DNA of 64,000 nucleotides from UMGS363 sp964402055 (GCA_964402055.1 CAYOAV010000003.1:1-64000); one strand, 5' to 3'. Shown: positions 27,173 to 34,844, counted from the stretch's first letter. The notes: generated from the sequence alone by a model not told the origin. Numbers and translations: made by a program.

Positions 27173-28090
27173 ATGGACACAAATATTCTTCTTGAAAGCG
27201 GTACTAATGAACTTCAGCTTCTCGAATTTGAAGTTGGCGACAGCACCTTCGGCATCAATATTTCTAAGGTAGTTGAAATTATGATGGATCAGGAGGTCAC
27301 ACCTGTTCCAAATTCACCCGAAGAGGTAGAGGGTGTGTTTATCCCAAGAGATAAGCTCATTTCTGTTATTGATTTACATAAAGTTGTAAAAAAGCCTTAC
27401 AAGAACACAGGCAAGGAAATTTTCATTATAAGTGAATTCAACCGTATGCAGGTTGCTTTCCACGTTAGCCGTGTAAAGGGCATTCAGCGTATTTCTTGGT
27501 CGGATATTTCCGATCCGCCGTCCATTACATCTGGCGGTTATGATGACAATGCTGCTGGTCTTGCAACGGGTGTTGTAAAGCTTAACGGAAATATTATCAT
27601 TATTCTTGACTTTGAAAAAATCGTTTCAAAGCTTAATAAGGATGCTGGTCTTGACACTACAGGCCTTGATCATATGGAGCATGCAAGTGGTGCTATCGCA
27701 AGGAAAAAGCTTGTAGTTGCTGATGACTCCAAGTTCCTTAATAAGATGATCACTGAGTCGCTTGAACATATCGGCTTCACCAACATTGAATCCTTTACCA
27801 ATGGTCAGGACGCTTGGGATTATGTTCTCTCACACAGAGGTGCAGGTGACAGAATCACCGATGAGATTGCTTGCGTAATAAGTGATATTGAAATGCCTAA
27901 GATGGACGGTCACAGACTTACCAAGCTTATCAAGGACGATGCTGTTCTCAAAAAGATACCTGTTCTGCTCTTCTCCTCGCTTATCAACGATCAGATGATT
28001 GCAAAGGGAAAATCAGTCGGAGCTGACGGTCAGTTCTCCAAACCACAGATAAAAGAGCTTATAGATTATCTAATTAAACTGCTTTCATAA
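27173..28090 (+). CDS. cheV: CheV-type chemotaxis coupling protein
   Basis: The 305-residue protein has an N-terminal CheW-like coupling domain (residues 15-160) and a C-terminal receiver domain with the acidic pair KLVVADDS and the phosphoacceptor aspartate in CVISDIEMPKMDG; the conserved lysine is in QFSKPQ. This is the CheV arrangement, a scaffold linking chemoreceptors to CheA and controlled by phosphorylation. No other chemotaxis or flagellar gene lies in the window. It is a single-gene unit with its own promoter and terminator. Confidence 0.93.
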   Translation: MDTNILLESGTNELQLLEFEVGDSTFGINISKVVEIMMDQEVTPVPNSPEEVEGVFIPRDKLISVIDLHKVVKKPYKNTGKEIFIISEFNRMQVAFHVSRVKGIQRISWSDISDPPSITSGGYDDNAAGLATGVVKLNGNIIIILDFEKIVSKLNKDAGLDTTGLDHMEHASGAIARKKLVVADDSKFLNKMITESLEHIGFTNIESFTNGQDAWDYVLSHRGAGDRITDEIACVISDIEMPKMDGHRLTKLIKDDAVLKKIPVLLFSSLINDQMIAKGKSVGADGQFSKPQIKELIDYLIKLLS

Positions 28091-28098
28091 AATTTCCT

Positions 28099-28125
28099 AT
28101 CCCCCGATTTTTCGGGGGATTTTTT
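28099..28125 (+). terminator. intrinsic terminator of cheV
   Basis: The 9-bp stem ATCCCCCGA/TCGGGGGAT (28099-28107 with 28112-28120) is followed by a T-run. Confidence 0.9.
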
Positions 28126-28126
28126 C

Positions 28127-28168
28127 TATGTGCAATGTATTGACAATGCACATAATATGTAGTAAAAT
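28127..28168 (+). promoter_or_regulatory. promoter and palindromic operator of the relB-yafQ type locus
   Basis: TTGACA (28140-28145) and TAAAAT (28163-28168) are 17 bp apart. An inverted repeat of 8-base arms TATGTGCA/TGCACATA (28127-28134 and 28147-28154) flanks the -35. This is where an antitoxin would bind to shut off its own promoter, as is usual for RelB/DinJ-type systems. Confidence 0.75.
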
Positions 28169-28189
28169 GTAAATGAAGGAGTTGATAGC

Positions 28190-28465
28190 ATGGCAACAAC
28201 AAATATTACTATACGAATGGACGCTGAATTAAAAAAGCAGGCAGAAGTTCTCTTAAATGAGCTTGGTATGAATATGACAACTGCCTTTACAATATTCACT
28301 AAGCAGTTGGTAAGAGATGGATGTTTTCCGTTTGTTCCCGATGCACATATGCCAAATGAAGAAACACTTGCCGCCTCGGAGGAAGTTATGGCAATGGAAA
28401 ATGATCCAAGCATAGGTAAAGAATACACAAATGTTTCTGATATGTTCAGGGAGCTTCTTGAATGA
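28190..28465 (+). CDS. RelB/DinJ family antitoxin
   Basis: The 91-residue protein opens with NITIRMDAELKKQAEVLLNELGMNMTTAFTIF, the ribbon-helix-helix N-terminus of RelB/DinJ antitoxins. The C-terminal half would wrap around the toxin. Its stop overlaps the toxin start as ATGA. GGAG lies 8 bases before the ATG. The antitoxin reading frame is intact although the toxin gene beside it is broken, so the antitoxin may persist only as a repressor or relic. Confidence 0.9.
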   Translation: MATTNITIRMDAELKKQAEVLLNELGMNMTTAFTIFTKQLVRDGCFPFVPDAHMPNEETLAASEEVMAMENDPSIGKEYTNVSDMFRELLE

Positions 28466-28900
28466 AATATATTGTTAAACCTACATCTAGATTTGCAAAA
28501 GATATTAGACTAATGAAAAAAGAGGCTATTGCTCTACCAATTAAATCTTGAAGATTTATGCGAAGAACCACAGCAGAAAGCCTAGGAAGAAAACCGCAGG
28601 AATATGCAAATATTTCAAGGTTTTCTGACGACGGATTTCGGCTGTGGGGCAAGCAGAAAATTCAGGAGTTAATTGGGGGAGCAATACGATATCTCCCTTG
28701 CCGAAAAAGTAATTACAGCTCTTGCAAATGGTGAAAAACTCCCTGATAAATACTGCGATCATAATTTAACAGGCAATTTTTCAGGTTGCCGTGAATGTCA
28801 TATTACTCCTGATTGGCTATTGATTTACAAAATTTCAAATGACACAATTTATCTTTATCTTATAAGAACTGGCTCTCACAGCGATTTATTCGGGAAATAG
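28462..28900 (+). pseudogene. YafQ-type toxin gene interrupted by a small insertion
   Basis: The gene starts with MKYIVKPTSRFAKDI, the normal YafQ-family N-terminus, then breaks at about 28521. It resumes at about 28687 with YDISLAEKVITALANGE and reads to the normal C-terminus (LLIYKISNDTIYLYLIRTGSHSDLFGK), keeping the catalytic-type histidine and the aspartate. Removing the inserted 160-bp element (one TA copy kept) nearly restores a toxin of about 92 residues, but one base is also missing in the run of six A before the insertion. As it stands it should not make active mRNA interferase. Confidence 0.8.
28527..28686. mobile_element. 160-bp MITE-like insertion within the toxin gene
   Basis: The ends are inverted repeats of 18 bases with 16 matches, TATTGCTCTACCAATTAA (28527-28544) and its inverted partner at 28669-28686. 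The outermost TA on each side would be the target duplication of a mariner-type element. The inside codes for nothing recognisable. The interrupted toxin frame resumes at the right end, which marks the boundaries independently. Confidence 0.65.
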
Positions 28901-28912
28901 TTTCCCCCGATT

Positions 28913-28990
28913 TTTTAACCAGCCACCAAAAGTTAGACCAAAAATCTAACGATTGGGAGGTCGGTTTTTTATGGCAAAATTTATAAAACA
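28913..28990 (+). mobile_element. possible IS3-type left-end remnant
   Basis: The stretch AACCAGCCACCAAAAGTTAGAC, then a small hairpin (GTTAGA/TCTAAC), GGGAGGT, T-run and ATG resembles the end of an IS3-family element as I remember it. The ATG opens a frame of only 19 codons that stops. No transposase domain remains. The family assignment is from memory of similar ends, not from a search. Confidence 0.4.
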
Positions 28991-28997
28991 CACCTCA

Positions 28998-29031
28998 ATC
29001 GACAGTTTTTTATACGAATTGCAATTATAAT
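28998..29031 (+). promoter_or_regulatory. candidate spoIIGA promoter with a Spo0A-box-like site
   Basis: ATCGACA (28998-29004) matches the reverse Spo0A box TTCGACA at 6 of 7 bases and lies 21 bp before a perfect -10 TATAAT (29026-29031). Spo0A-controlled spoIIG of Bacillus subtilis has a similar wide spacing, but this is a single short site and the match could be chance. Confidence 0.4.
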
Positions 29032-29080
29032 ATAGAAAAAGCTAATCAACATTTTTTCACAGAAAGGTATTATAGCAATT

Positions 29081-29917
29081 ATGTATATTTATGCGGATAT
29101 TCTTATTATTACAAATATATACTCTAATTATTTTCTGCTAAAAGCCGCCTCAAAGCTTACTCATAACTCAATTAGGAAAAGTAGATGTATTTTTTCTTCA
29201 ATAATAGGGAGTCTTTTTTCTCTCGTGATACTTCTGCCTGAGCTTAATACTTTTTCACTTCTCCTTGTAAGAATCGTTTCTGCAGCACTTATGGTAATGC
29301 TTTCATTCAATGGAAAAAGTTTCTCCGAGCTTTACAGGATAGGCTTGATCTTCTTTTTTATAAGCTTTCTTTTTGCAGGAACTGAATACGCTTTTTCACT
29401 GCTTGATAAAAAAGACAGAATGTTTTTCCATAATTCAGTGCTATACATAAATATATCACTTCTGACGCTTGTTATTTCAACTGTTTCTGCTTATGCGGCA
29501 CTTTCGCTTTTCCGACGATACCTTGACAAAAGCAATGGCTTTGACGGAGATTACAGCGTTATCATAATCAAGGGTGATAAACAGCTATGCCTTAAGGCTG
29601 TATGCGACAGCTGTAATAATCTGACGGATTCTTTTACAGGCAAGCCTGTTATAATCTGTGGAAAAAAGAGTATTGAACCAATTTTCGGCAAAGATGAGCT
29701 TATAAACGCAATAACCGAAGCAGGCAGAGCAAATCCAGGCTGGAGATTCATACCGTTTTCAACCATAAATTCAAATGGACTTATACCATCATTCCGCCCG
29801 ACAGGGATATACATAAAAAACAACGAAAGCGGAAAAATAAAATATATTGAGGCTTATATCGGAATAGTTGAACGTGAGTTTGACCATGCGATTTTTAACC
29901 CCAAGCTTCTAGGATAA
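29081..29917 (+). CDS. spoIIGA: SpoIIGA, pro-sigma-E processing protease
   Basis: The 278-residue protein has five hydrophobic segments in its first 145 residues and a soluble C-terminal aspartic-protease-like domain. It activates pro-sigma-E in the mother cell. The catalytic-type aspartate is D176 in the motif CDSCNNLTDSF, where most family members have DSGN or DTGN, so the usual glycine is a cysteine here. It lies 19 bases upstream of sigE, the normal order. AAAGG precedes the ATG. Confidence 0.93.
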   Translation: MYIYADILIITNIYSNYFLLKAASKLTHNSIRKSRCIFSSIIGSLFSLVILLPELNTFSLLLVRIVSAALMVMLSFNGKSFSELYRIGLIFFFISFLFAGTEYAFSLLDKKDRMFFHNSVLYINISLLTLVISTVSAYAALSLFRRYLDKSNGFDGDYSVIIIKGDKQLCLKAVCDSCNNLTDSFTGKPVIICGKKSIEPIFGKDELINAITEAGRANPGWRFIPFSTINSNGLIPSFRPTGIYIKNNESGKIKYIEAYIGIVEREFDHAIFNPKLLG

Positions 29918-29936
29918 GGAAAGGATATTGATAAAA

Positions 29937-30644
29937 ATGATTTTTACAGCTCTGATTGAAAAAATACGCATTATATTTTTTAAACGTCCAAAAGATGTAT
30001 TTTACATAAATGGTCCTGATACTTTGCCTGCTCCCCTCACCCGTGAACAGGAGGAAAAGGCTTTTGAAATGCTTGAAACAGACGCAAGTTCCGCACGGCA
30101 ATTATTAATAACGCATAATCTACGGCTTGTGGTATACATTGCCAAAAAATTTGAATCCACAGGCATTGAAATTGAAGATCTTGTTTCAATCGGAACGATT
30201 GGACTTATAAAAGCGGTAAATACCTTTTGTCCCAGCAAGAATATCAAGCTTGCAACCTATGCATCACGCTGTATTGAAAATGAGATCCTTATGTTTCTTC
30301 GTAAATCATCACAATATAAAAACGAGCTTTCCTTTGATGAGCCGCTGAACATTGATTGGGACGGAAATGAGCTTCTTCTTTCGGATATCCTTGGTACAGA
30401 TGAAAATATCGTCAACAGCGGAATTGAATGTGAAGCCGAACGCAATGTTTTACTTGAAGCAATTGAACGTTTGCCTGAACGTGAAAAAGAAATAATGAAA
30501 ATGCGTTTCGGCATTAATACAGGGCGTGAAATGACACAAAAGGAAGTCGCAGATATGATTGGAATATCACAATCCTACATATCAAGACTGGAAAAACGCA
30601 TTATAAAAAAGCTGAAAAAGGAGCTTGAAGCACTCATCAATTAA
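29937..30644 (+). CDS. sigE: RNA polymerase sporulation sigma factor sigma-E (pro-protein)
   Basis: The 235-residue sigma-70-type factor starts with a membrane-binding pro-sequence (FTALIEKIRIIFFKRP) and continues with region 2 (NLRLVVYIAKKFESTG, DLVSIGTIGLIKAVNTF) and region 4 (REMTQKEVADMIGISQSYISRLEKR). It drives early mother-cell genes after cleavage by SpoIIGA. An alternative TTG start lies 9 bases upstream; ATG was preferred. The stop codon lies in TTAA and shares three bases with the sigG stop on the other strand. Confidence 0.95.
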   Translation: MIFTALIEKIRIIFFKRPKDVFYINGPDTLPAPLTREQEEKAFEMLETDASSARQLLITHNLRLVVYIAKKFESTGIEIEDLVSIGTIGLIKAVNTFCPSKNIKLATYASRCIENEILMFLRKSSQYKNELSFDEPLNIDWDGNELLLSDILGTDENIVNSGIECEAERNVLLEAIERLPEREKEIMKMRFGINTGREMTQKEVADMIGISQSYISRLEKRIIKKLKKELEALIN

Positions 30645-31411
30645 AGCTTGCCCTTTATTCTGTCGAGCGAATATTTTTCAAGACGTGAAACCTGTGCTTG
30701 TGAAATTCCTATCTCATCAGCAACCTCAACCTGTGTTTTACCAAGAGCAAATCGGAGATACAAAATCTTTTTTTCACGTTTATCAAGTGAGGTTATCGCT
30801 TCTTTAAGAGATATTTCATCTATCCAGCTTGAATCATCGCTTTTATCACCTATCTGGTCGAGGACATAAAGCGTATCTCCCGAATCGGAAAAAACAGGCT
30901 CATAAAGTGAAATAGGTTCTGAAATACTTTCAAGTGCAGTGACTACATCACGTTCCTTTACGTCAATTATCTGGGCAAGCTCTGCAATAGTAGGTTCATT
31001 TTTATGCTCGGCTATATAATGCTCCTTCGCCTGCATAGCCTTATATGCAATATCACGCAATGAACGGCTTATGCGTATGGGTCCTGTATCACGGATATAG
31101 CGTCTTACTTCACCCTGGATCATGGGAACAGCATATGTGCTAAATCTTACATCGAGTTCCGTGTTAAAATTATCTATCGCTTTCATAAGCCCGATACAAC
31201 CGACTTGAAAAAGATCGTCAGGATTTTCATTTCTGCCCGAAAACTTCTGAATAACGCTCAATACAAGCCTTAAATTACCGTTTATAAGCTGTTTTCTTGC
31301 GTTTTTATCGCCTGCTTTATATTTTTTCAGAAGCTCCATTTTTTCAGCTTCCTTTAAGACCTTAAGCTTTGAAGTATCAACTCCGCATATTTCAACCTTA
31401 TTGTAATACAT
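30641..31411 (-). CDS. sigG: RNA polymerase sporulation sigma factor sigma-G
   Basis: The 256-residue protein has the diagnostic N-terminus KVEICGVDTSKLKVLK and the region 2 stretch NGNLRLVLSVIQKFSGR...DDLFQVGCIGLMKAIDNF of sigma-G, the late forespore factor. Region 4 ends QVEVADEIGISQAQVSRLEKYSLDRI. Unlike Bacillus and most clostridia, where sigG follows sigE on the same strand, here it faces sigE and their stop codons overlap. The ATG at 31411 is preceded by GGGAG, which lies inside a leader hairpin. Confidence 0.95.
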   Translation of the reverse strand: MYYNKVEICGVDTSKLKVLKEAEKMELLKKYKAGDKNARKQLINGNLRLVLSVIQKFSGRNENPDDLFQVGCIGLMKAIDNFNTELDVRFSTYAVPMIQGEVRRYIRDTGPIRISRSLRDIAYKAMQAKEHYIAEHKNEPTIAELAQIIDVKERDVVTALESISEPISLYEPVFSDSGDTLYVLDQIGDKSDDSSWIDEISLKEAITSLDKREKKILYLRFALGKTQVEVADEIGISQAQVSRLEKYSLDRIKGKL

Positions 31412-31418
31412 AAAAAAT

Positions 31419-31461
31419 ACTCCCGACAATAATTACTTATGTGATAATTATTGCCGTGAGT
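31419..31461 (-). promoter_or_regulatory. sigG leader hairpin that covers the ribosome binding site
   Basis: Arms of 17 bases with 15 matches (31419-31435 and 31445-31461) and a 9-base loop. The GGGAG ribosome binding site (31420-31424) lies in the 3' arm, and TTTTTT follows, just before the ATG. The structure could block sigG translation on read-through RNA and could also end transcripts coming from the pot operon. Confidence 0.7.
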
Positions 31462-31475
31462 AATTTTTCTTATTC
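31446..31475 (-). promoter_or_regulatory. candidate sigma-F promoter of sigG
   Basis: On the minus strand GAATA (31471-31475) and GGCAATAATT (31446-31455) are 15 bp apart, close to the sigma-F pattern GHATR-N15-GGHNANAHTR with one mismatch at the last position. The expected start falls in the loop of the leader hairpin. The assignment rests on consensus matching only. Confidence 0.45.
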
Positions 31476-31492
31476 AAGTAATTTTTTCCATA

Positions 31493-31951
31493 TCATAGTT
31501 CAAGACGCATTTCAGTATTTCCTCGTTCGATAAATCCATTTTTCAAATAGAGCGGTTTACCCATTTTAGTTGCAGAAAGGTCAATACAGGTAACTCCCTG
31601 CTCCCTTGCGTCCGAAATAATTCTGCGGAGGATAGCAGTTGCCAATCCCTTTCTACGGAATTCCTCCATTGTATAAACATTCATCAAGAGAGCCGTTTTT
31701 CCGTTGAGAAAATGAGTATTTGCAGGACGTTCAACAGTAATATAGAAGATAACAGCCGCAGGTATACCGTTTTCCTCGGCGATATATGCGGTAAAGTCCT
31801 TACCGATATGACGTTTAAAATAATCAGGAAGCTGGCTGTTAAGCTTATCGGTCTGCTCCTTTGAAAGTGGCCCCATATCGTCATTAATATATGCAAAACG
31901 GAAGCGTACCAGTAGCTCAATATCCGCTGTTGTAGCAGTTCTTATCTCCAT
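31493..31951 (-). CDS. GNAT family N-acetyltransferase
   Basis: The 152-residue protein has the acetyl-CoA-binding motif of GNAT enzymes (VYTMEEFRRKGLATAILRRII) and the ending GFIERGNTEMRL. Its start overlaps the potD stop codon as TAATG, so it is translated with the polyamine transporter genes. A polyamine N-acetyltransferase role is a guess from that context. The longer frame back into potD was rejected because AAGGA lies properly before this ATG. Confidence 0.9.
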   Translation of the reverse strand: MEIRTATTADIELLVRFRFAYINDDMGPLSKEQTDKLNSQLPDYFKRHIGKDFTAYIAEENGIPAAVIFYITVERPANTHFLNGKTALLMNVYTMEEFRRKGLATAILRRIISDAREQGVTCIDLSATKMGKPLYLKNGFIERGNTEMRLEL

Positions 31952-33219
31952 TAAAAAACGTCCTTCTTTCTGACAATATGCCGTCTGATTATTATTCCTA
32001 TTGACAAAGCAACACAACCGAGCAGGAAAATCGGAACGAGCCATTTATTCTCTGATTCGTCCTGAGCAGATTTAAGGTCTGTCCAGAGATCCTGAAGCTT
32101 CTGATTTGCTTCGTCCGAAAGATTGCAATATATAGTTGAATAATTATCAAGATACTCACTATCAGGATAGGAAATTTTATCCGTTTCAGCCTTTTCTCCG
32201 AGCATTTCAAGTGCCGCACTATGCGGAGTAGAATATCCGATATAGGTCGTTGTGGAATATGCAATATCGGGTTCGCACATAAAATTGATGTACATTTCTG
32301 CAGCTTCTTTCTGCTTTGCTCCGCTCGGAATGCACATTGCGTCAACAAAAAGATTTGTTCCGCTTTTCGGGATAACAAAATCAAGATCCTCAAATTCACT
32401 CATAAGCGTAAGAGCGTCACCAGCGTAATACGGTGCAATAAGAGCCTCGCCAGCACCGATTTTGTCAAATATTTCGTCCATAACATATGCCTGAATTACC
32501 TTTTTCTGCTCCTTTAGAAGCTCCGCACAGCTTTCAAGCTCCTCTTCACTTTCTGTATTAAGAGAATATCCAAGTCTTAATTCAGCTATTGCAAAAGCGT
32601 CACGGGGGTTATCAAACATAAGTATTCTATCGGTATAGTCTTCATTCCAAAGCAGATCCCAGTCAATATCCTCTTTCGGAATATCTATCATAGTCTTATC
32701 ATAGATAATTCCGATAGTTCCCCATGTATACGGCACGGTATACTCATTTTCAGGGTCATATTCGGGGTCAACAAAGGTATCCGTGATATATTTAAAATTC
32801 GGGATATTGTCAAAATCGAGCTTTTGGAGCATATTTTCATGTATCATTCTTGATATCATATAATCCGAGGGAATTATTATATCGTAGCTTGCTCCGCCGC
32901 CTTTCAGCTTTGCATAAAGCTCCTCATTCGTAGCATAGTTTGTATAATTCACCTTAATACCAGTCAACTTTGTAAATTCAGCATTGACATTAAGCGTAAT
33001 ATCGTCCGAACCATCTGAAATATATTCGCCCCAGTTATATACATTTATTGATATACCCTTATCACGGAAGCGTGAATAATACTCCTCATCGGAAATATTC
33101 AAGGTAAGAGCGGCAGTTTCCTCCTCCGATTCCTCTGATATTTCAGAATTCTGCTCCGAACAGGCTGAAAAGGAAAGACAGATAGCCAAGGCTATGGCAA
33201 AAGGAAAAAGCTTTTTCAT
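31951..33219 (-). CDS. potD: PotD-like polyamine-binding lipoprotein
   Basis: The 422-residue solute-binding protein has a lipoprotein signal peptide ending LSFSAC, so the mature protein is lipid-anchored at its cysteine. The family features INVYNWGEYISDGS and YDIIIPSDYMISRMI fit the spermidine/putrescine binding proteins. Unusually, a hydrophobic helix near the C-terminus (residues about 398-416, WLVPIFLLGCVALSIGIII) is followed by a basic tail, suggesting a second membrane anchor. It is last of the potABCD genes, 1 base after potC. Confidence 0.93.
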   Translation of the reverse strand: MKKLFPFAIALAICLSFSACSEQNSEISEESEEETAALTLNISDEEYYSRFRDKGISINVYNWGEYISDGSDDITLNVNAEFTKLTGIKVNYTNYATNEELYAKLKGGGASYDIIIPSDYMISRMIHENMLQKLDFDNIPNFKYITDTFVDPEYDPENEYTVPYTWGTIGIIYDKTMIDIPKEDIDWDLLWNEDYTDRILMFDNPRDAFAIAELRLGYSLNTESEEELESCAELLKEQKKVIQAYVMDEIFDKIGAGEALIAPYYAGDALTLMSEFEDLDFVIPKSGTNLFVDAMCIPSGAKQKEAAEMYINFMCEPDIAYSTTTYIGYSTPHSAALEMLGEKAETDKISYPDSEYLDNYSTIYCNLSDEANQKLQDLWTDLKSAQDESENKWLVPIFLLGCVALSIGIIIRRHIVRKKDVF

Positions 33220-33220
33220 T

Positions 33221-34018
33221 TTATCTTTCCTCCTTGATTTTTTTGCTTGATTTTATCTCAATAACATTCTTTATGACAAGGATTATAACTACAACAATGA
33301 AAATCAAGGTTGAAAGAGCGTTTATTTCAGGGCTTACCTTACGTCTTGTCATTGAATATATCGTTACAGGCAGGGTTTGCATACTTGAACCGCAGGTAAA
33401 ATAGCTGATAATAAAATCATCAAGCGAATATGTGAATGAAATCAGAAATCCCGAAACAACACCTGGCATAATTTCAGGCAAAACCACCTTAAAAAAGGCG
33501 TGCAGCGGATTACAGCCAAGATCCTGAGCCGCTTCATAAAGAAACGGGTCAAGCTGCCTGAGCTTCGGCATAACATTCAATATCACATACGGAACGTCAA
33601 ATGTAATATGTGCAATAAGAAGCGTTACAAAACCGAACTCGAAATTCATTCTTGCGGCAAAAAACACAAACAGGAGCATAAGAGAAACACCTGTTACAAT
33701 TTCAGGATTTATTATCGGGAAATTGGTAATATTCATTACAATTGATTTCGGCAGCTTTTTCATATTATTGATTCCGACAGCCGCCGCAGTTCCGAGAATA
33801 GTTGAAGCTATCGATGCCAGCACCGCAATTATTATAGTATTGATAAGCGAGGACATTATTATCTCGTTTTTGAACAGCTTTATATACCAATCAAGCGTAA
33901 ATCCCGACATAACAGAGCGGCTTTTTGTTGTATTGAATGAAAATACTATCAGCACAAAAATCGGAACATACAAAAACATCAGGACAAGTCCGAGATACAC
34001 CTTAGAAAACTTTTTCAT
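33221..34018 (-). CDS. potC: spermidine/putrescine ABC transporter permease PotC
   Basis: This is a 265-residue inner-membrane permease with about six transmembrane helices. The ABC-permease loop that contacts the ATPase is visible as EAAQDLGCNPLHAFFKVVLPEIMPGV (EAA motif). With PotB it forms the channel for polyamine uptake. It ends 1 base before potD and follows potB by 13 bases. Confidence 0.93.
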   Translation of the reverse strand: MKKFSKVYLGLVLMFLYVPIFVLIVFSFNTTKSRSVMSGFTLDWYIKLFKNEIIMSSLINTIIIAVLASIASTILGTAAAVGINNMKKLPKSIVMNITNFPIINPEIVTGVSLMLLFVFFAARMNFEFGFVTLLIAHITFDVPYVILNVMPKLRQLDPFLYEAAQDLGCNPLHAFFKVVLPEIMPGVVSGFLISFTYSLDDFIISYFTCGSSMQTLPVTIYSMTRRKVSPEINALSTLIFIVVVIILVIKNVIEIKSSKKIKEER

Positions 34019-34031
34019 AGACCTTTCCCCC

Positions 34032-34844
34032 TTAAACTACCATAACACCGTCCTCATCAGCTCCGAACTGGTTGAGGATAGTCATTATCAGCAGGACTAT
34101 AACCATAAGCACCAGCGATATTGCCGCACCGAGGTTTATATTATAGGAATTACCTAAAAACTGCATTTCGATAAGGTCGCCTATCAGCAAATTTCCGCCG
34201 CCGCCCAACATTCTTGAAATAATAAACGTACTTATTGCAGGCACAAAAACCATTGTTATCCCTGAAAATACACCTGGCAGGCTTAAAGGAAATACAACCT
34301 TGAGCATAGTCTTGGACGGGTTACAGCCGAGATCAGCGGCAGCTTCGAGGACGCTTTTATCAATTTTCACCATAACCGAATATATCGGAAGTATCATAAA
34401 CGGCAGATAATTATACACCATTCCAAGCACGACCGCACCTTGCGTATTAAGCATTTTATAAGGTCCAAGTCCGATAAGTCCAAGCAACGAATTGATAAGC
34501 CCATTATTACCGAGCAAGGTCATCCAGGCATAGGTTCTTAACAGAAAATTCATCCACATTGGCAGCATAACTATCATCAGCATTGTACCCTGTATGCTTG
34601 TTTTCATTCCGATAAGGATATATGCAAGCGGATATGCAATCAGCAGGCATATTACCGTAGCGATAAGTGCAAGCCAAATCGAACGCACGAAAATAGGCGT
34701 ATATTGAGCAACATTTGAAACATAATCAAGTGTAAAGTTACCGTCCTTGTCAGTAAATGCAAAATATCCTACCATAATAAGCGGCACAAGGATAAAAACT
34801 ACCATCCAGACAAGATACGGAGCGGAGGCTATTTTATTCTTCAT
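34032..34844 (-). CDS. potB: spermidine/putrescine ABC transporter permease PotB
   Basis: This 270-residue permease has six transmembrane helices and an EAA loop (EAAADLGCNPSKTMLKVVFPLSLPGV), pairing with PotC. The N-terminus lies inside the cytoplasm. It overlaps the end of potA by 11 bases. Transport of polyamines is inferred from the gene set of ATPase, two permeases and PotD. Confidence 0.93.
   Translation of the reverse strand: MKNKIASAPYLVWMVVFILVPLIMVGYFAFTDKDGNFTLDYVSNVAQYTPIFVRSIWLALIATVICLLIAYPLAYILIGMKTSIQGTMLMIVMLPMWMNFLLRTYAWMTLLGNNGLINSLLGLIGLGPYKMLNTQGAVVLGMVYNYLPFMILPIYSVMVKIDKSVLEAAADLGCNPSKTMLKVVFPLSLPGVFSGITMVFVPAISTFIISRMLGGGGNLLIGDLIEMQFLGNSYNINLGAAISLVLMVIVLLIMTILNQFGADEDGVMVV

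Noticed and set aside
28525..28545. Resemblance of the toxin-gene insertion ends to a tRNA D arm (TAATTGGTAGAGC)
   Set aside because: No matching D-stem strand, anticodon arm or acceptor stem can be formed, and both ends share the sequence, so they are inverted repeats and not a tRNA fragment.
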